Shown here: positions 1-6,029 of the stretch, piece after piece
How positions within the stretch are numbered: position 1 is the stretch's first letter
Layout of the letters: each line of letters starts with the position of its first letter
Source of the DNA: Nitrospiria bacterium
GTDB taxonomy: Bacteria; Nitrospirota; Nitrospiria; Nitrospirales; UBA8639
Direction: 5' to 3'
Assembly: GCA_030430725.1 (NCBI GenBank)
Contig: JAUIKP010000059.1
Location: 1-11,271, forward strand
DNA length: 11,271 nucleotides
The notes under the pieces: generated by a model
The model's input: the letters and a program-made list of their open reading frames with translations, nothing else
What the model was told of the DNA's origin: nothing
Databases searched by the model: none
Position numbers and translations under genes: made by a program

Positions 1-229
1 GGGTGGGTCTGTTCCTAGCAAATGATTTGACGCATTTAGGAAAGAACCGGTATAAGGCTGGTTGTTTCAGGATGGAGAGAGTTTGATCACTTACCAGTGA
101 TAAAAATTACCGCACCTAAAATCAAGACATGAAAAGTTAATAAATGGTAGAGTGGGTTTTAACCAGGACTAATGAGGGGGACGGTTTGTACCGGTTAGCA
201 GTAATTTCGCGCTAGTCAGTTGACTCTGC

Positions 230-258
230 TTGACAAACTCACCTAAGTCATTGATAAA
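230..258 (+). promoter_or_regulatory. sigma70-type promoter of the tRNA-Arg gene
   Basis: A perfect TTGACA -35 box lies at 230-235. After a 17-bp spacer comes GATAAA (253-258), matching four of six bases of the -10 consensus. The predicted transcription start (about 265) falls only a few bases before the mature tRNA 5' end at 268, so the 5' leader removed by RNase P would be very short. The call rests on consensus match and position only. Confidence 0.55.
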
Positions 259-267
259 TCATACATC

Positions 268-343
268 GCGCCCGTAGCTCAATGGATAGAGCACTTGACT
301 ACGGATCAAGAGGTTACAGGTTCGACTCCTGTCGGGCGCACCA
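268..343 (+). tRNA. tRNA-Arg (anticodon ACG)
   Basis: A full 76-nt cloverleaf is visible. The acceptor stem pairs GCGCCCG (268-274) with CGGGCGC (333-339), followed by discriminator A340 and an encoded CCA (341-343). The D arm holds GCTC...GAGC. The anticodon stem CTTGA/TCAAG encloses the loop CTACGGA, which gives anticodon ACG. The T arm is ACAGG-TTCGACT-CCTGT. In bacteria the A of ACG is normally deaminated to inosine by TadA, so this tRNA reads CGU, CGC and CGA. The gene stands alone; no other tRNA is next to it, and no integrase gene or duplicated 3' end was seen that would mark it as an integration site. Confidence 0.97.
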
Positions 344-838
344 TCATCGTTTCTTCATTTTTAAAACGCCTCATCATCCATATTTTCAAATCCCGACTTC
401 TTGATTTGCCGGGGCAAGATTAAGAGGCCTTCAGGCATTTTTCACCTCAGATCTGAGTCATTTGCTTGTCCTTGTCGGTATTGGCTGCTGAAGTGTCCCT
501 CTTAATCCCCCTCCGTCACCAACCTCCGAGCCAGTTTGGTAGTTTTGGCGTAATAGTGGAATCCAATTTCAGACCTGCCCTACCCATAAAATTGTCCAAC
601 CTTCGGAGGGCGATAAAGTGTTTGAGTCCCTTGGTGTACTGCTGTTGGGGAGTCTGGGAAATGTGTTGAACAGGTTGGTCAATTTGGCGAGGACTCTATA
701 CGGATGCGATTTGGAGGAGAGGTAGAGAAAAAACGACTTTGAGAATTTTTTTTGATTCATGTTTGAAAAATTAGAAGAGTCTTGGGTGAAAACCTCAGAC
801 ATGGTTTCTCCCACGCTGAAATAACCAATAACCACATG
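344..838. other. gene-free stretch downstream of tRNA-Arg
   Basis: No convincing gene was found here. The open frames on either strand are short, have poor starts and no recognisable domain. The stretch is fairly AT-rich with poly-T/poly-A runs (for example T8 at about 747-754). A perfect 12-bp palindrome CTCAGATCTGAG lies at 446-457 and could be an operator, but there is no gene directly behind it. No convincing intrinsic terminator for the tRNA is visible. Confidence 0.5.
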
Positions 839-1008
839 GGGTCTGTTGAAAAAAGCCGCCAGCGGCGTTCTCGTCATTGTTCCGTGCTCACGTACTACGC
901 GTACGCTCCATGCGCAAAAACGGCTGCAGCCTTCCCTTCGACATGACTCAGGGCAGGACTGGACGGACCCTTCGGGAAGACTCAGGGCATGCTTTTTTGA
1001 ACCGACCC
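839..1008. repeat. MITE-like repeat element with 18-bp terminal inverted repeats
   Basis: A 170-bp unit is bounded by GGGTCTGTTGAAAAAAGC (839-856) and GCTTTTTTGAACCGACCC (991-1008). These ends are inverted copies of each other with 16 of 18 positions identical. Inside are several short palindromes: GCCGCCAGCGGC-type hairpin (855-866), CGTAC/GTACG hairpin (891-905), GGCTGCAGCC (922-931) and GCATGC (987-992). There is also a 21-bp direct repeat, both copies beginning CCCTTCG and ending ACTCAGGGC (934-954 and 968-988, 18 of 21 identical). No transposase and no clear target-site duplication are visible. The structure fits a non-autonomous mobile element or a REP/REPIN-like dispersed repeat; copy number cannot be seen from here. 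Confidence 0.65.
849..866 (-). terminator. possible intrinsic terminator formed by the left end of the repeat
   Basis: Read on the minus strand, the GC-only hairpin GCCG-CTGG-CGGC is followed directly by six T residues (complement of 849-854). This is the shape of a Rho-independent terminator and lies about 220 bp beyond the stop of the minus-strand HEAT-repeat gene, whose transcript it could end. The stem is only 4-5 bp, so the call is tentative. Confidence 0.35.
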
Positions 1009-1086
1009 GGAGCTTTTGATAAGTAATCTCATCCTGGGCAAATTTGCCCTTGAACATCTTTATGATTCAACACTTCCACATGTGAT

Positions 1087-2172
1087 TCATTCTGCGGTAT
1101 GAGCGCTGGGACTTAGTTGCCAAATGCTCCAACTCAACATTTTACGGAGAGCTACCATGTCGGGACTGGTGGAAGGATTGGTCCAGGCTTTCAGGTTAAG
1201 TTTTTCCAGAGGTTGAATCGCGCGTCGATCCCCGAGGTTCCCAAGGCCTTTCACGGCTTCCGTTTGTATCTTGGGCTCTTCTGTATCCAAACCCTTCATA
1301 AGCTGAGTGAATAGGGCGGGAGCATTGCTCTGTGTGGCAATGGCTCCCAAGGCTTGCATAGCGGCTAATCTGTGGTCTGAGTTTGTGGAGGATTCCAGAA
1401 ATGAAGCCAAAGCAGGGATAGCCTTTTCTCCTTGTTGCCCAAGGGCCGCTAGTGCCGTCGGTGTCAGGGCGGGGTTGGTGAGCGCTTGCTTGAGGGTTTC
1501 GAAGGCTTGATCGGAAGCCAGAGTTCCCAAAAGTTTGAGAATTGTCGTTTGTCGGTCAATATTGTCGGAGGATTTCTGAAAGAGCATCAGCAATCGGTCG
1601 GTTTGTTCCCATTCAGCCACTAGATACAATGGGAAATCATCCTGTTGAAGTTGGGTATTAAGAGCAGTCATGGCGAAGGTTCCCGTATCCAAGGCTCCTG
1701 CGATTTTCGCAGCCTCACTTGTATCTTCAAATGCCGTGTGAACATCCCAGTTCCAAGGAGGAAATTGTTCTCCATAGTGATAAGAAATATGACAGGCAGG
1801 GCCTTTCCATAATCGCGAAGTAAGAGCCGGACTCGTATTGCGATGTTGACTCGGGCCGGTGAATGTCTGTCGTTCTTCGCATTTTACCCGTATGATCGCA
1901 TCGTGAGTTTCTTCTGGAGTAGAGACGATGGTAAATCCTGTGTCGGCCAATCGGTCGGTGACAGTCTTTGTGATAGCCGTGGAGTCCTGGAGTCCGCGCT
2001 CCGTGAGCGCGATGCTTTCGACTACTAAGACTTGGGCTGCAATCAGGGGATGAACCGGATGAGCCTCCGGTGGTGTTTGTTGAGCCCAGGACACTGAAGA
2101 AAGACCCATCAGACAGGAAATTCCTCCGATTATGTGCCAAAAGAAGAACAGAGGTGTGAAGAGGGTGCTCAT
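1087..2172 (-). CDS. exported HEAT-repeat protein of unknown function
   Basis: A 361-residue protein with a Sec signal peptide: hydrophobic core at about residues 7-28 and a probable signal peptidase I site after SWA (residue 30). No lipobox is present, because the only nearby Cys (C20) lacks the required Leu at -3. The section at about 40-180 looks like a separate globular domain with two Cys (C98, C127) that could form a disulfide outside the cytoplasm. Residues about 200-325 are alpha-helical repeats of HEAT/PBS-lyase type, with recurring Leu/Ala patterns such as TALAALGQQGEKAIPAL and AMQALGAIAT. Such repeats usually mediate protein-protein contacts, so a periplasmic scaffold role is an inference. 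Start ATG is preceded by AAGG about 10 nt upstream. It is divergent from the exported-protein gene at 2422. Confidence 0.85.
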   Translation of the reverse strand: MSTLFTPLFFFWHIIGGISCLMGLSSVSWAQQTPPEAHPVHPLIAAQVLVVESIALTERGLQDSTAITKTVTDRLADTGFTIVSTPEETHDAIIRVKCEERQTFTGPSQHRNTSPALTSRLWKGPACHISYHYGEQFPPWNWDVHTAFEDTSEAAKIAGALDTGTFAMTALNTQLQQDDFPLYLVAEWEQTDRLLMLFQKSSDNIDRQTTILKLLGTLASDQAFETLKQALTNPALTPTALAALGQQGEKAIPALASFLESSTNSDHRLAAMQALGAIATQSNAPALFTQLMKGLDTEEPKIQTEAVKGLGNLGDRRAIQPLEKLNLKAWTNPSTSPDMVALRKMLSWSIWQLSPSAHTAE

Positions 2173-2421
2173 ATTGTAGGACCTTAATGTTCGGGTGAAT
2201 GAAAAAATGAATTGTGTCGTGCGCGAATCTCCTCTGTCCTTGCAATCGACGATAAGAACGGAAAAAATGGGGTTCTTAGGAGGAGAATCTGTGGTCTGAG
2301 TTGAGACTCAAACGGAGAAACCTGGATCTAGCCACCCGTTTTTACATATCTTATCAGGCATTCAAGTCTGAAAAAAACTATGAGAGGCAAAAAGGTGCAG
2401 GTTAGGGAGGGAAATACCACT

Positions 2422-3054
2422 ATGGTTTCAAAAATCGCATTGTGCCTACATGCTGTTCAACGATGGGGCTTCTCTTTTCTCATGGGCATCGTGTCGATGG
2501 GGATTTGTCCTGTTTCGGCCGAAGTTCTCATGGCTACGGATTTTGAATCGGGGATCCCTTCTGACTGGACGGTGTTTTCTACCTCCAATGGAACCTTAGG
2601 GGGCAAGGGATTTCCTACTGTTGCCCGGTGTGATCAAGGGAACCCGGTTTCTCTCTCTCATGGTCTTCAAGTCCAAGTCGGCCAGCTTCATTTCGCTCCT
2701 GCCCATGACGTGCAACAAGGTGGAGGGATTGAGCTTACCACAATGACTAATGCCGGTCTCATTCAGCTCTCAGCCCGTGTGGGGGTCACTTACCATTCCC
2801 CTGATTATAAAAGGAATCTAAACGGGGGGTTGTTTGAATGGGTTGTTGATGATCAAGTCATAGCCGATCTCGATGTCGGTCCGATGGATGATGGTGGCAC
2901 GGTTCAGCACCAATTTATTGGAAAAGTCCCTGTAACAGCGGGTCGTCATACCATTCAGCTTCGGATAACCCGTCCGTTTCAGAGCGGTGCCGGCAAGCCG
3001 GCACCGGTTCAGTGTGTCGATGATGTCATTGTGGAACTCCTTTCCCAACCCTGA
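2422..3054 (+). CDS. small exported beta-rich protein, function unknown
   Basis: The protein has 210 residues if it starts at ATG 2422, which has a strong ribosome site (AGGGAGGG, about 8-10 nt upstream); an in-frame ATG at 2380 lacks one. Residues 1-33 are a Sec signal peptide with a probable cleavage after VSA. The mature part opens with a TDFESGIPSDWT stretch, the kind of start seen in jelly-roll or concanavalin-A-like extracellular domains, and closes with alternating beta-strand patterns (HTIQLRITRPF, DDVIVELL). Two mature Cys (C70 and C198) could join the two ends of the fold by a disulfide. No catalytic motif is recognised, so carbohydrate or surface binding is only a guess. It lies 121 bp ahead of the STAS gene on the same strand and may share its transcript. 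Confidence 0.8.
   Translation: MVSKIALCLHAVQRWGFSFLMGIVSMGICPVSAEVLMATDFESGIPSDWTVFSTSNGTLGGKGFPTVARCDQGNPVSLSHGLQVQVGQLHFAPAHDVQQGGGIELTTMTNAGLIQLSARVGVTYHSPDYKRNLNGGLFEWVVDDQVIADLDVGPMDDGGTVQHQFIGKVPVTAGRHTIQLRITRPFQSGAGKPAPVQCVDDVIVELLSQP
2985..3006. repeat. perfect 10-bp inverted repeat inside the 3' end of the exported-protein gene
   Basis: CGGTGCCGGC (2985-2994) and GCCGGCACCG (2997-3006) are perfect inverted copies separated by AA. In RNA this would give a very stable 9-bp GC-rich hairpin with a CAAG loop. It lies within codons about 189-195 of the exported protein (Gly-Ala-Gly-Lys-Pro-Ala-Pro), some 50 bp before the stop. No T-run follows, so it is not a standard intrinsic terminator. 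Confidence 0.6.
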
Positions 3055-3175
3055 AAGGTCCCTTGAACCTTAGTAAAAATGAACCATGTCCTTGGCCGAT
3101 AAGCCGGGTTAAGAGTGGAGCCAGGAGAACCGATACAAGAAGATACCATCTACTATCACCCTGAAAGAATCTTCT

Positions 3176-3541
3176 ATGGTTATTTCTGAACGTAGCCTCA
3201 GCCACGATATCCTGGTGGAAACTTTTATGGGTCGATTTGATCAACATGCCAGACAAGATTTTAAATGGCGGATTGATCATGCCATTCTGCAAGGTTATCG
3301 GTTTGTGATGTTAAATATGGTGGCCGTTTCATTTATTGACAGCGCTGCCCTCGGATGGTTGGTTCTCGCCCAACGACGCTTTCAGCGAATCGGTGGCAAG
3401 CTGGCCATCATTTCTCCGATAGGATTTGTTCGGGATGTCCTGGAGATCACTGAAATTGGGGAATGGATCCCCATCTTTTCCAGTGAAGACGAAGCTTTAC
3501 AGATCTTTGATTCTAGCAAAGAACATCCAGCGGAGTCGTGA
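3176..3541 (+). CDS. STAS-domain protein, anti-sigma-factor antagonist type
   Basis: A 121-residue protein made of a single STAS domain, the usual size of SpoIIAA/RsbV-type proteins. In that family the unphosphorylated protein binds an anti-sigma kinase and frees its partner; phosphorylation of a conserved Ser blocks this. Visible landmarks are the N-terminal FMGRFDQHARQDF segment (typical 'G-x-D' strand-turn, residues about 17-29) and FIDSAALGWLV at 53-63. The likely phosphosite is Ser56 after Asp55; the next two residues are Ala-Ala where Ser/Thr-Gly is more usual. No kinase or phosphatase partner gene is in the window. Its stop is 2 bp before the PilZ gene's preferred start, so the two are almost certainly translated together. 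The ribosome site (GAAAGAA) is modest. Confidence 0.88.
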   Translation: MVISERSLSHDILVETFMGRFDQHARQDFKWRIDHAILQGYRFVMLNMVAVSFIDSAALGWLVLAQRRFQRIGGKLAIISPIGFVRDVLEITEIGEWIPIFSSEDEALQIFDSSKEHPAES

Positions 3542-3543
3542 CG

Positions 3544-3954
3544 ATGGGAACATCGACCGCATTGAGACAAGATCCCTGGCAACCGTTAACAATTCCTCAA
3601 GGAAATCGACGATCGTTTCGCCGGATGTCCGTCAAGCCCCACCAAGTTCTTCCGGTAGCCATTCGTTGTGGGCAAGACACGGTGTGTCGAGGCCGGGTGC
3701 TCAATCTCAGTCCTCAGGGCATGCTCGTAGAATTCCCCGACAATCAAATTCCTCCTGTGGGAAGGGGAGCCCAGGTATCTGTCAAACTGCATTACCTTGG
3801 CGACAGCATTTGGTTGCCTGGACTTGTCCGGCATTGCAAGGGCCAGAAAATCGGATTCTTGTTCCCTGCCCTGACCAAGCATCCGACGAGAGCGGCCAAA
3901 CATCCGTTGACCATCGTTCTGCATTCTCTTTCTCGCGCTGTCACCTCTCTCTAA
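3544..3954 (+). CDS. PilZ-domain protein, probable cyclic-di-GMP receptor
   Basis: This is a 136-residue protein with one PilZ domain. The two binding signatures are both intact: RxxxR, in the run RRSFRR (residues 22-27), and NxSxxG, in NLSPQG (residues 54-59), at the usual spacing of about 30. These residues contact cyclic-di-GMP in known PilZ proteins, so ligand binding is likely. Start choice: GGAG at 3532-3535 is 8 nt before ATG 3544, whereas the GTG at 3538, overlapping the STAS stop, has only 2 nt spacing; use of that GTG would add two residues. The protein has no other domain, so output must come from a partner, perhaps the STAS protein encoded immediately upstream. The role (motility, biofilm, polysaccharide or sigma control) is not readable from sequence. 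Confidence 0.88.
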   Translation: MGTSTALRQDPWQPLTIPQGNRRSFRRMSVKPHQVLPVAIRCGQDTVCRGRVLNLSPQGMLVEFPDNQIPPVGRGAQVSVKLHYLGDSIWLPGLVRHCKGQKIGFLFPALTKHPTRAAKHPLTIVLHSLSRAVTSL

Positions 3955-4131
3955 TTTCTTCTACTTTTCTATCATTTCAGCCATATCGCCGATCGTAAGC
4001 GGAGATTCATCCGAATACCGAATAGAACGGCATCATCATGAAGCGGCCTCGTCTAACGCACCACCCATGACGGGTTCCGTCTTCGGCTAATTGAAAACGC
4101 GAAGTCTGGCGAATGAGGATTGGAAGGACCA

Positions 4132-4154
4132 ACGGCATATGGAATATCCGCCGT
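4132..4154. other. stem-loop between convergent genes
   Basis: ACGGC (4132-4136) pairs with GCCGT (4150-4154) and ATAT (4137-4140) with ATAT (4144-4147), leaving a GGA loop and a 2-nt bulge. It sits in the 225-bp gap between the convergent PilZ and rusA-like genes, 25 bp past the rusA stop. It lacks a T-run downstream on either strand, so it is at most an RNA-stability or Rho-assisted end structure. No gene is seen in the rest of the gap. Confidence 0.25.
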
Positions 4155-4179
4155 AAAAGAGGATCGGCGTGTCTAGATT

Positions 4180-4674
4180 TTAACGAGGATTATGGTCTGT
4201 TGAGGACTGAGGGACAGTACCGGGCCTTGTTTTGGTGGATCGGATTGTCCGAGCAATGGGTTCCTGGATGGCTAAGAGACATTCTAGGCGGGGACGGACC
4301 GAATCCAGGTCTTTGTGTAGATGAATTTCGGTGATGCGGTTGTCATTTAAATCGATGGCCTGGCAAATGGCATCCTGGGCGATTTTGAGCCCGCCATCCA
4401 GATCCCGTCGTAGGGCTGTTTTAAAGTGGAAGCGGAGGGAGAGCCTAAGGGTGTGGGTCTCCAATTGCTCTAAAAATTCCGTTCGATGAGATGATTGCCG
4501 CAAGATGGTGAGTAAATGTCGGGCTACGGCGGTCTTATAATACCGGCCTGGGGAGGCCAGGACCCTCCGTCCGTTGACGGTGGCGTATTGATGATTAATG
4601 CTGGGTGGAAGCGGTAAGACCACAAAAAGTTCGCGAGTCGACAGAGTATCGCCGCCCAAATTCGACCAATCCAT
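4180..4674 (-). CDS. RusA-family Holliday junction resolvase-like endonuclease
   Basis: RusA proteins are small dimeric Mg-dependent nucleases that cut Holliday junctions; many are prophage-derived. The fold opens with LFVVLPLPPSINHQY, matching the family's N-terminal PPSxN segment. The catalytic cluster RRDLDGGLK follows (Asp at codons 91 and 93 and Lys at 97 of this start), equivalent in spacing to Asp70, Asp72 and Lys76 of E. coli RusA. A third acidic site is LNDNRI (Asp111). The start is uncertain: ATG 4674 gives 164 residues, near family size, while the frame stays open to a TTG at 4785 (201 residues). Neither has a good ribosome site. It lies downstream of mraZ on the same strand. No phage genes surround it, so a domesticated resolvase is an inference. 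Confidence 0.8.
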   Translation of the reverse strand: MDWSNLGGDTLSTRELFVVLPLPPSINHQYATVNGRRVLASPGRYYKTAVARHLLTILRQSSHRTEFLEQLETHTLRLSLRFHFKTALRRDLDGGLKIAQDAICQAIDLNDNRITEIHLHKDLDSVRPRLECLLAIQEPIARTIRSTKTRPGTVPQSSTDHNPR

Positions 4675-4842
4675 CCCAGAATCTGGAGTTTTAGCTTTTC
4701 GTTTATGACTGTGGAGGAGGACTAGGTCACCTTTCCCTTTGGACTGCAAAAGCTTGGGAAGAGAGGGAATACGAATAGTTCTCAATGTTGCATCTATGAA
4801 AGGGGTATGGAATTGGTCGTGGAAAGAGAAGCAACGGGTCTG

Positions 4843-5283
4843 TTAGAGGAGGCTCTGAATTTTGCTCATGCTGTGTTCAAAGGTCTCTTCATTGACATGG
4901 ACAAAACGTCGCCACTCTGATGGATTCCACACTTCAAGGCGATGAAACATGCCCACTAATACCACTTCCTGATCCTCATCGACCGGGACAAGTTTGCGAA
5001 ACCGGCCAGGGATTAAGATGCGACCAGCCTTATCCATTTCGGATGCGGAGGCTTCCGAGACCATGTGATACATGAAAAGACGTCGTTGGTCTTCATCAAG
5101 AGATTGTTTGGCGTTTTCCAGGATCTTGGCCCATTCCGGATTGGTATAGGCTGAGACAGGCATATCCTGTCCCTTGAGGAACATCAGACTATTCCCGTGA
5201 ATTTCGATTTCTTCACGAATAGGACTCGGGACAACAAATCGTCCTTTTTCGTCGATTTTACAGTAGTATTGTCCGGCAAACAT
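4843..5283 (-). CDS. mraZ: transcriptional regulator MraZ
   Basis: A 146-residue MraZ with the standard two SpoVT/AbrB-like halves. Each carries the DxxxR signature: KIDEKGRFVVP (Asp11, Arg15) and MDKAGRILIP (Asp84, Arg88). MraZ forms ring-shaped oligomers and binds repeated boxes in its own promoter, controlling the division and cell-wall (dcw) cluster in species studied. The length matches the family. The start ATG has AAGGA 9 nt upstream. The expected downstream partner rsmH (mraW) and the fts/mur genes are missing; a rusA-like gene follows instead. This is therefore an orphan mraZ, or a cluster rearranged in this lineage. Upstream, fmdB ends 97 bp away, and a promoter and possible MraZ boxes lie in between. 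Confidence 0.95.
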   Translation of the reverse strand: MFAGQYYCKIDEKGRFVVPSPIREEIEIHGNSLMFLKGQDMPVSAYTNPEWAKILENAKQSLDEDQRRLFMYHMVSEASASEMDKAGRILIPGRFRKLVPVDEDQEVVLVGMFHRLEVWNPSEWRRFVHVNEETFEHSMSKIQSLL

Positions 5284-5293
5284 GCAGAATGTT

Positions 5294-5318
5294 CCTTGGA
5301 TCTCCCCAAAGAGTCCTA
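5294..5318 (-). promoter_or_regulatory. possible MraZ boxes in the mraZ leader
   Basis: On the minus strand, three G-rich pentamers TAGGA (5314-5318), TGGGG (5304-5308) and CAAGG (5294-5298) repeat with an exact 10-bp period, each separated by 5 bp. E. coli MraZ is known to bind TGGGN direct repeats with 5-nt spacers just ahead of mraZ, so spacing and position fit. Only the middle box matches the consensus fully, and the last overlaps the ribosome site. Confidence 0.35.
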
Positions 5319-5329
5319 TCTTTGAGTGT

Positions 5330-5357
5330 AGCTTAACGAAAGATTATGAAAAGTCAA
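5330..5357 (-). promoter_or_regulatory. candidate promoter of mraZ
   Basis: The minus strand reads TTGACT (5352-5357), then 16 bp, then TAAGCT (5330-5335). The -35 box matches five of six consensus bases; the -10 box is weak (three of six). It lies in the gap between fmdB and mraZ and would start transcription just before the possible MraZ boxes. Confidence 0.4.
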
Positions 5358-5380
5358 GTAGTTTTGCTTGAGTAGTCGAG

Positions 5381-5728
5381 CTAATCGCTTTCGGTGGCAG
5401 GCATCCCCATATCCATATCGTCGGTGTCCATCGCATCCATGGCCTCGTCCATATCCTCCCCTAGGTCTTCCCCCATCTCCTTTCCCATTTTTTTCATGAA
5501 GCGGGCCATGCTCTGTGGGTCGTTTTCGTCCAAGTCCCCGAAGTTACTGGGATCGGCCAAGGCTTCCATCCGGGCTTCTTCCGATTTGGGTGCAGCGAAG
5601 CGGGACATGATGCGTTCCAGGTTGGTACTTTGGCAATGCTTGCAGGATGGGACTGGGGCGTTCGAGGTGAGGATTAAAAAGGAATTGCGCTTCCGGCAAT
5701 CCTGACAACGGTATTCGTAAATGGGCAT
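5381..5728 (-). CDS. FmdB-family zinc-ribbon protein with acidic Met-rich tail
   Basis: This is a 115-residue protein starting at the family's typical MPIYEYRCQDC. The zinc ribbon is formed by CxxC pairs at Cys8/Cys11 and Cys29/Cys32. FmdB-type proteins are widespread and were named from a methylotroph gene near an amidase; their general role is unresolved, with regulatory or metal-binding functions proposed. The C-terminal part (about 74-109) is unusual: ten Met in 36 residues mixed with Asp and Glu, in repeats such as GEDMDEAMDAMD. The ATG at 5728 was chosen over an in-frame upstream start at 5830 because it gives the conserved N-terminus and has AGGAG about 11 nt upstream. Its neighbours are comF 301 bp upstream and mraZ 97 bp downstream. 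Confidence 0.88.
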   Translation of the reverse strand: MPIYEYRCQDCRKRNSFLILTSNAPVPSCKHCQSTNLERIMSRFAAPKSEEARMEALADPSNFGDLDENDPQSMARFMKKMGKEMGEDLGEDMDEAMDAMDTDDMDMGMPATESD

Positions 5729-5763
5729 CGTGGCGTTTCTCCTGATCGCAATGGTACGGGCTG

Positions 5764-5792
5764 TATATATCGCAAAATGGTCTCTTTGGGAA
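5764..5792 (-). promoter_or_regulatory. weak candidate promoter of the fmdB-type gene
   Basis: On the minus strand TTCCCA (5787-5792) and TATATA (5764-5769) are separated by 17 bp, each box matching four or more consensus bases. The 301-bp gap between comF and the fmdB-type gene (5729-6029) otherwise holds no supported gene; the open frames on the plus strand there run into comF antisense and have no recognisable domain. Confidence 0.3.
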
Positions 5793-6029
5793 GAGTCGAA
5801 AAGTGGTTTATGCGAATCGAACGATCTCAAATACGTTCATAGAGCGGAGGTATCGGAACTATTCTTCTTTGCCTCATAGAAGGGGATGGTGAAATGGGCC
5901 AATCGAGAAAAGACAGTCAAGGGGGAGAAGGAAGTGCGGTGGGGGGTTATTCAAAGAAAACAACTGGCAGGAGATCCATGGTTGCAGATTATTTGCCTCG
6001 ACCCCCAGCAGGGATTTGCACCAAATTCT

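Noticed and set aside
86..101. Hairpin ATCACT-TACC-AGTGAT in the left 230 bp
   Set aside because: Only a 6-bp stem, no T-run and no gene beside it; nothing else in 1-229 could be supported as a gene, riboswitch or RNA.
268..343. tRNA as an integration site of a genomic island
   Set aside because: No integrase, no second copy of the tRNA 3' end, and the genes to the right look like ordinary chromosome.
466..669. 67-residue open frame on the plus strand after the tRNA
   Set aside because: TTG start, no ribosome site, no recognisable domain; overlaps another unsupported frame.
569..1057. 162-residue open frame on the minus strand
   Set aside because: Roughly the first half of the frame is translated from the palindrome-rich repeat element and the rest is low-complexity AT-rich sequence. 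There is no domain, and no convincing ribosome site.
1727..2245. 172-residue minus-strand frame overlapping the HEAT-repeat gene
   Set aside because: It is a shifted reading of the same DNA; the other frame has a signal peptide and regular repeats.
4113..4334. 73-residue plus-strand frame
   Set aside because: Mostly antisense to the C-terminal coding part of the rusA-like gene, with no domain.
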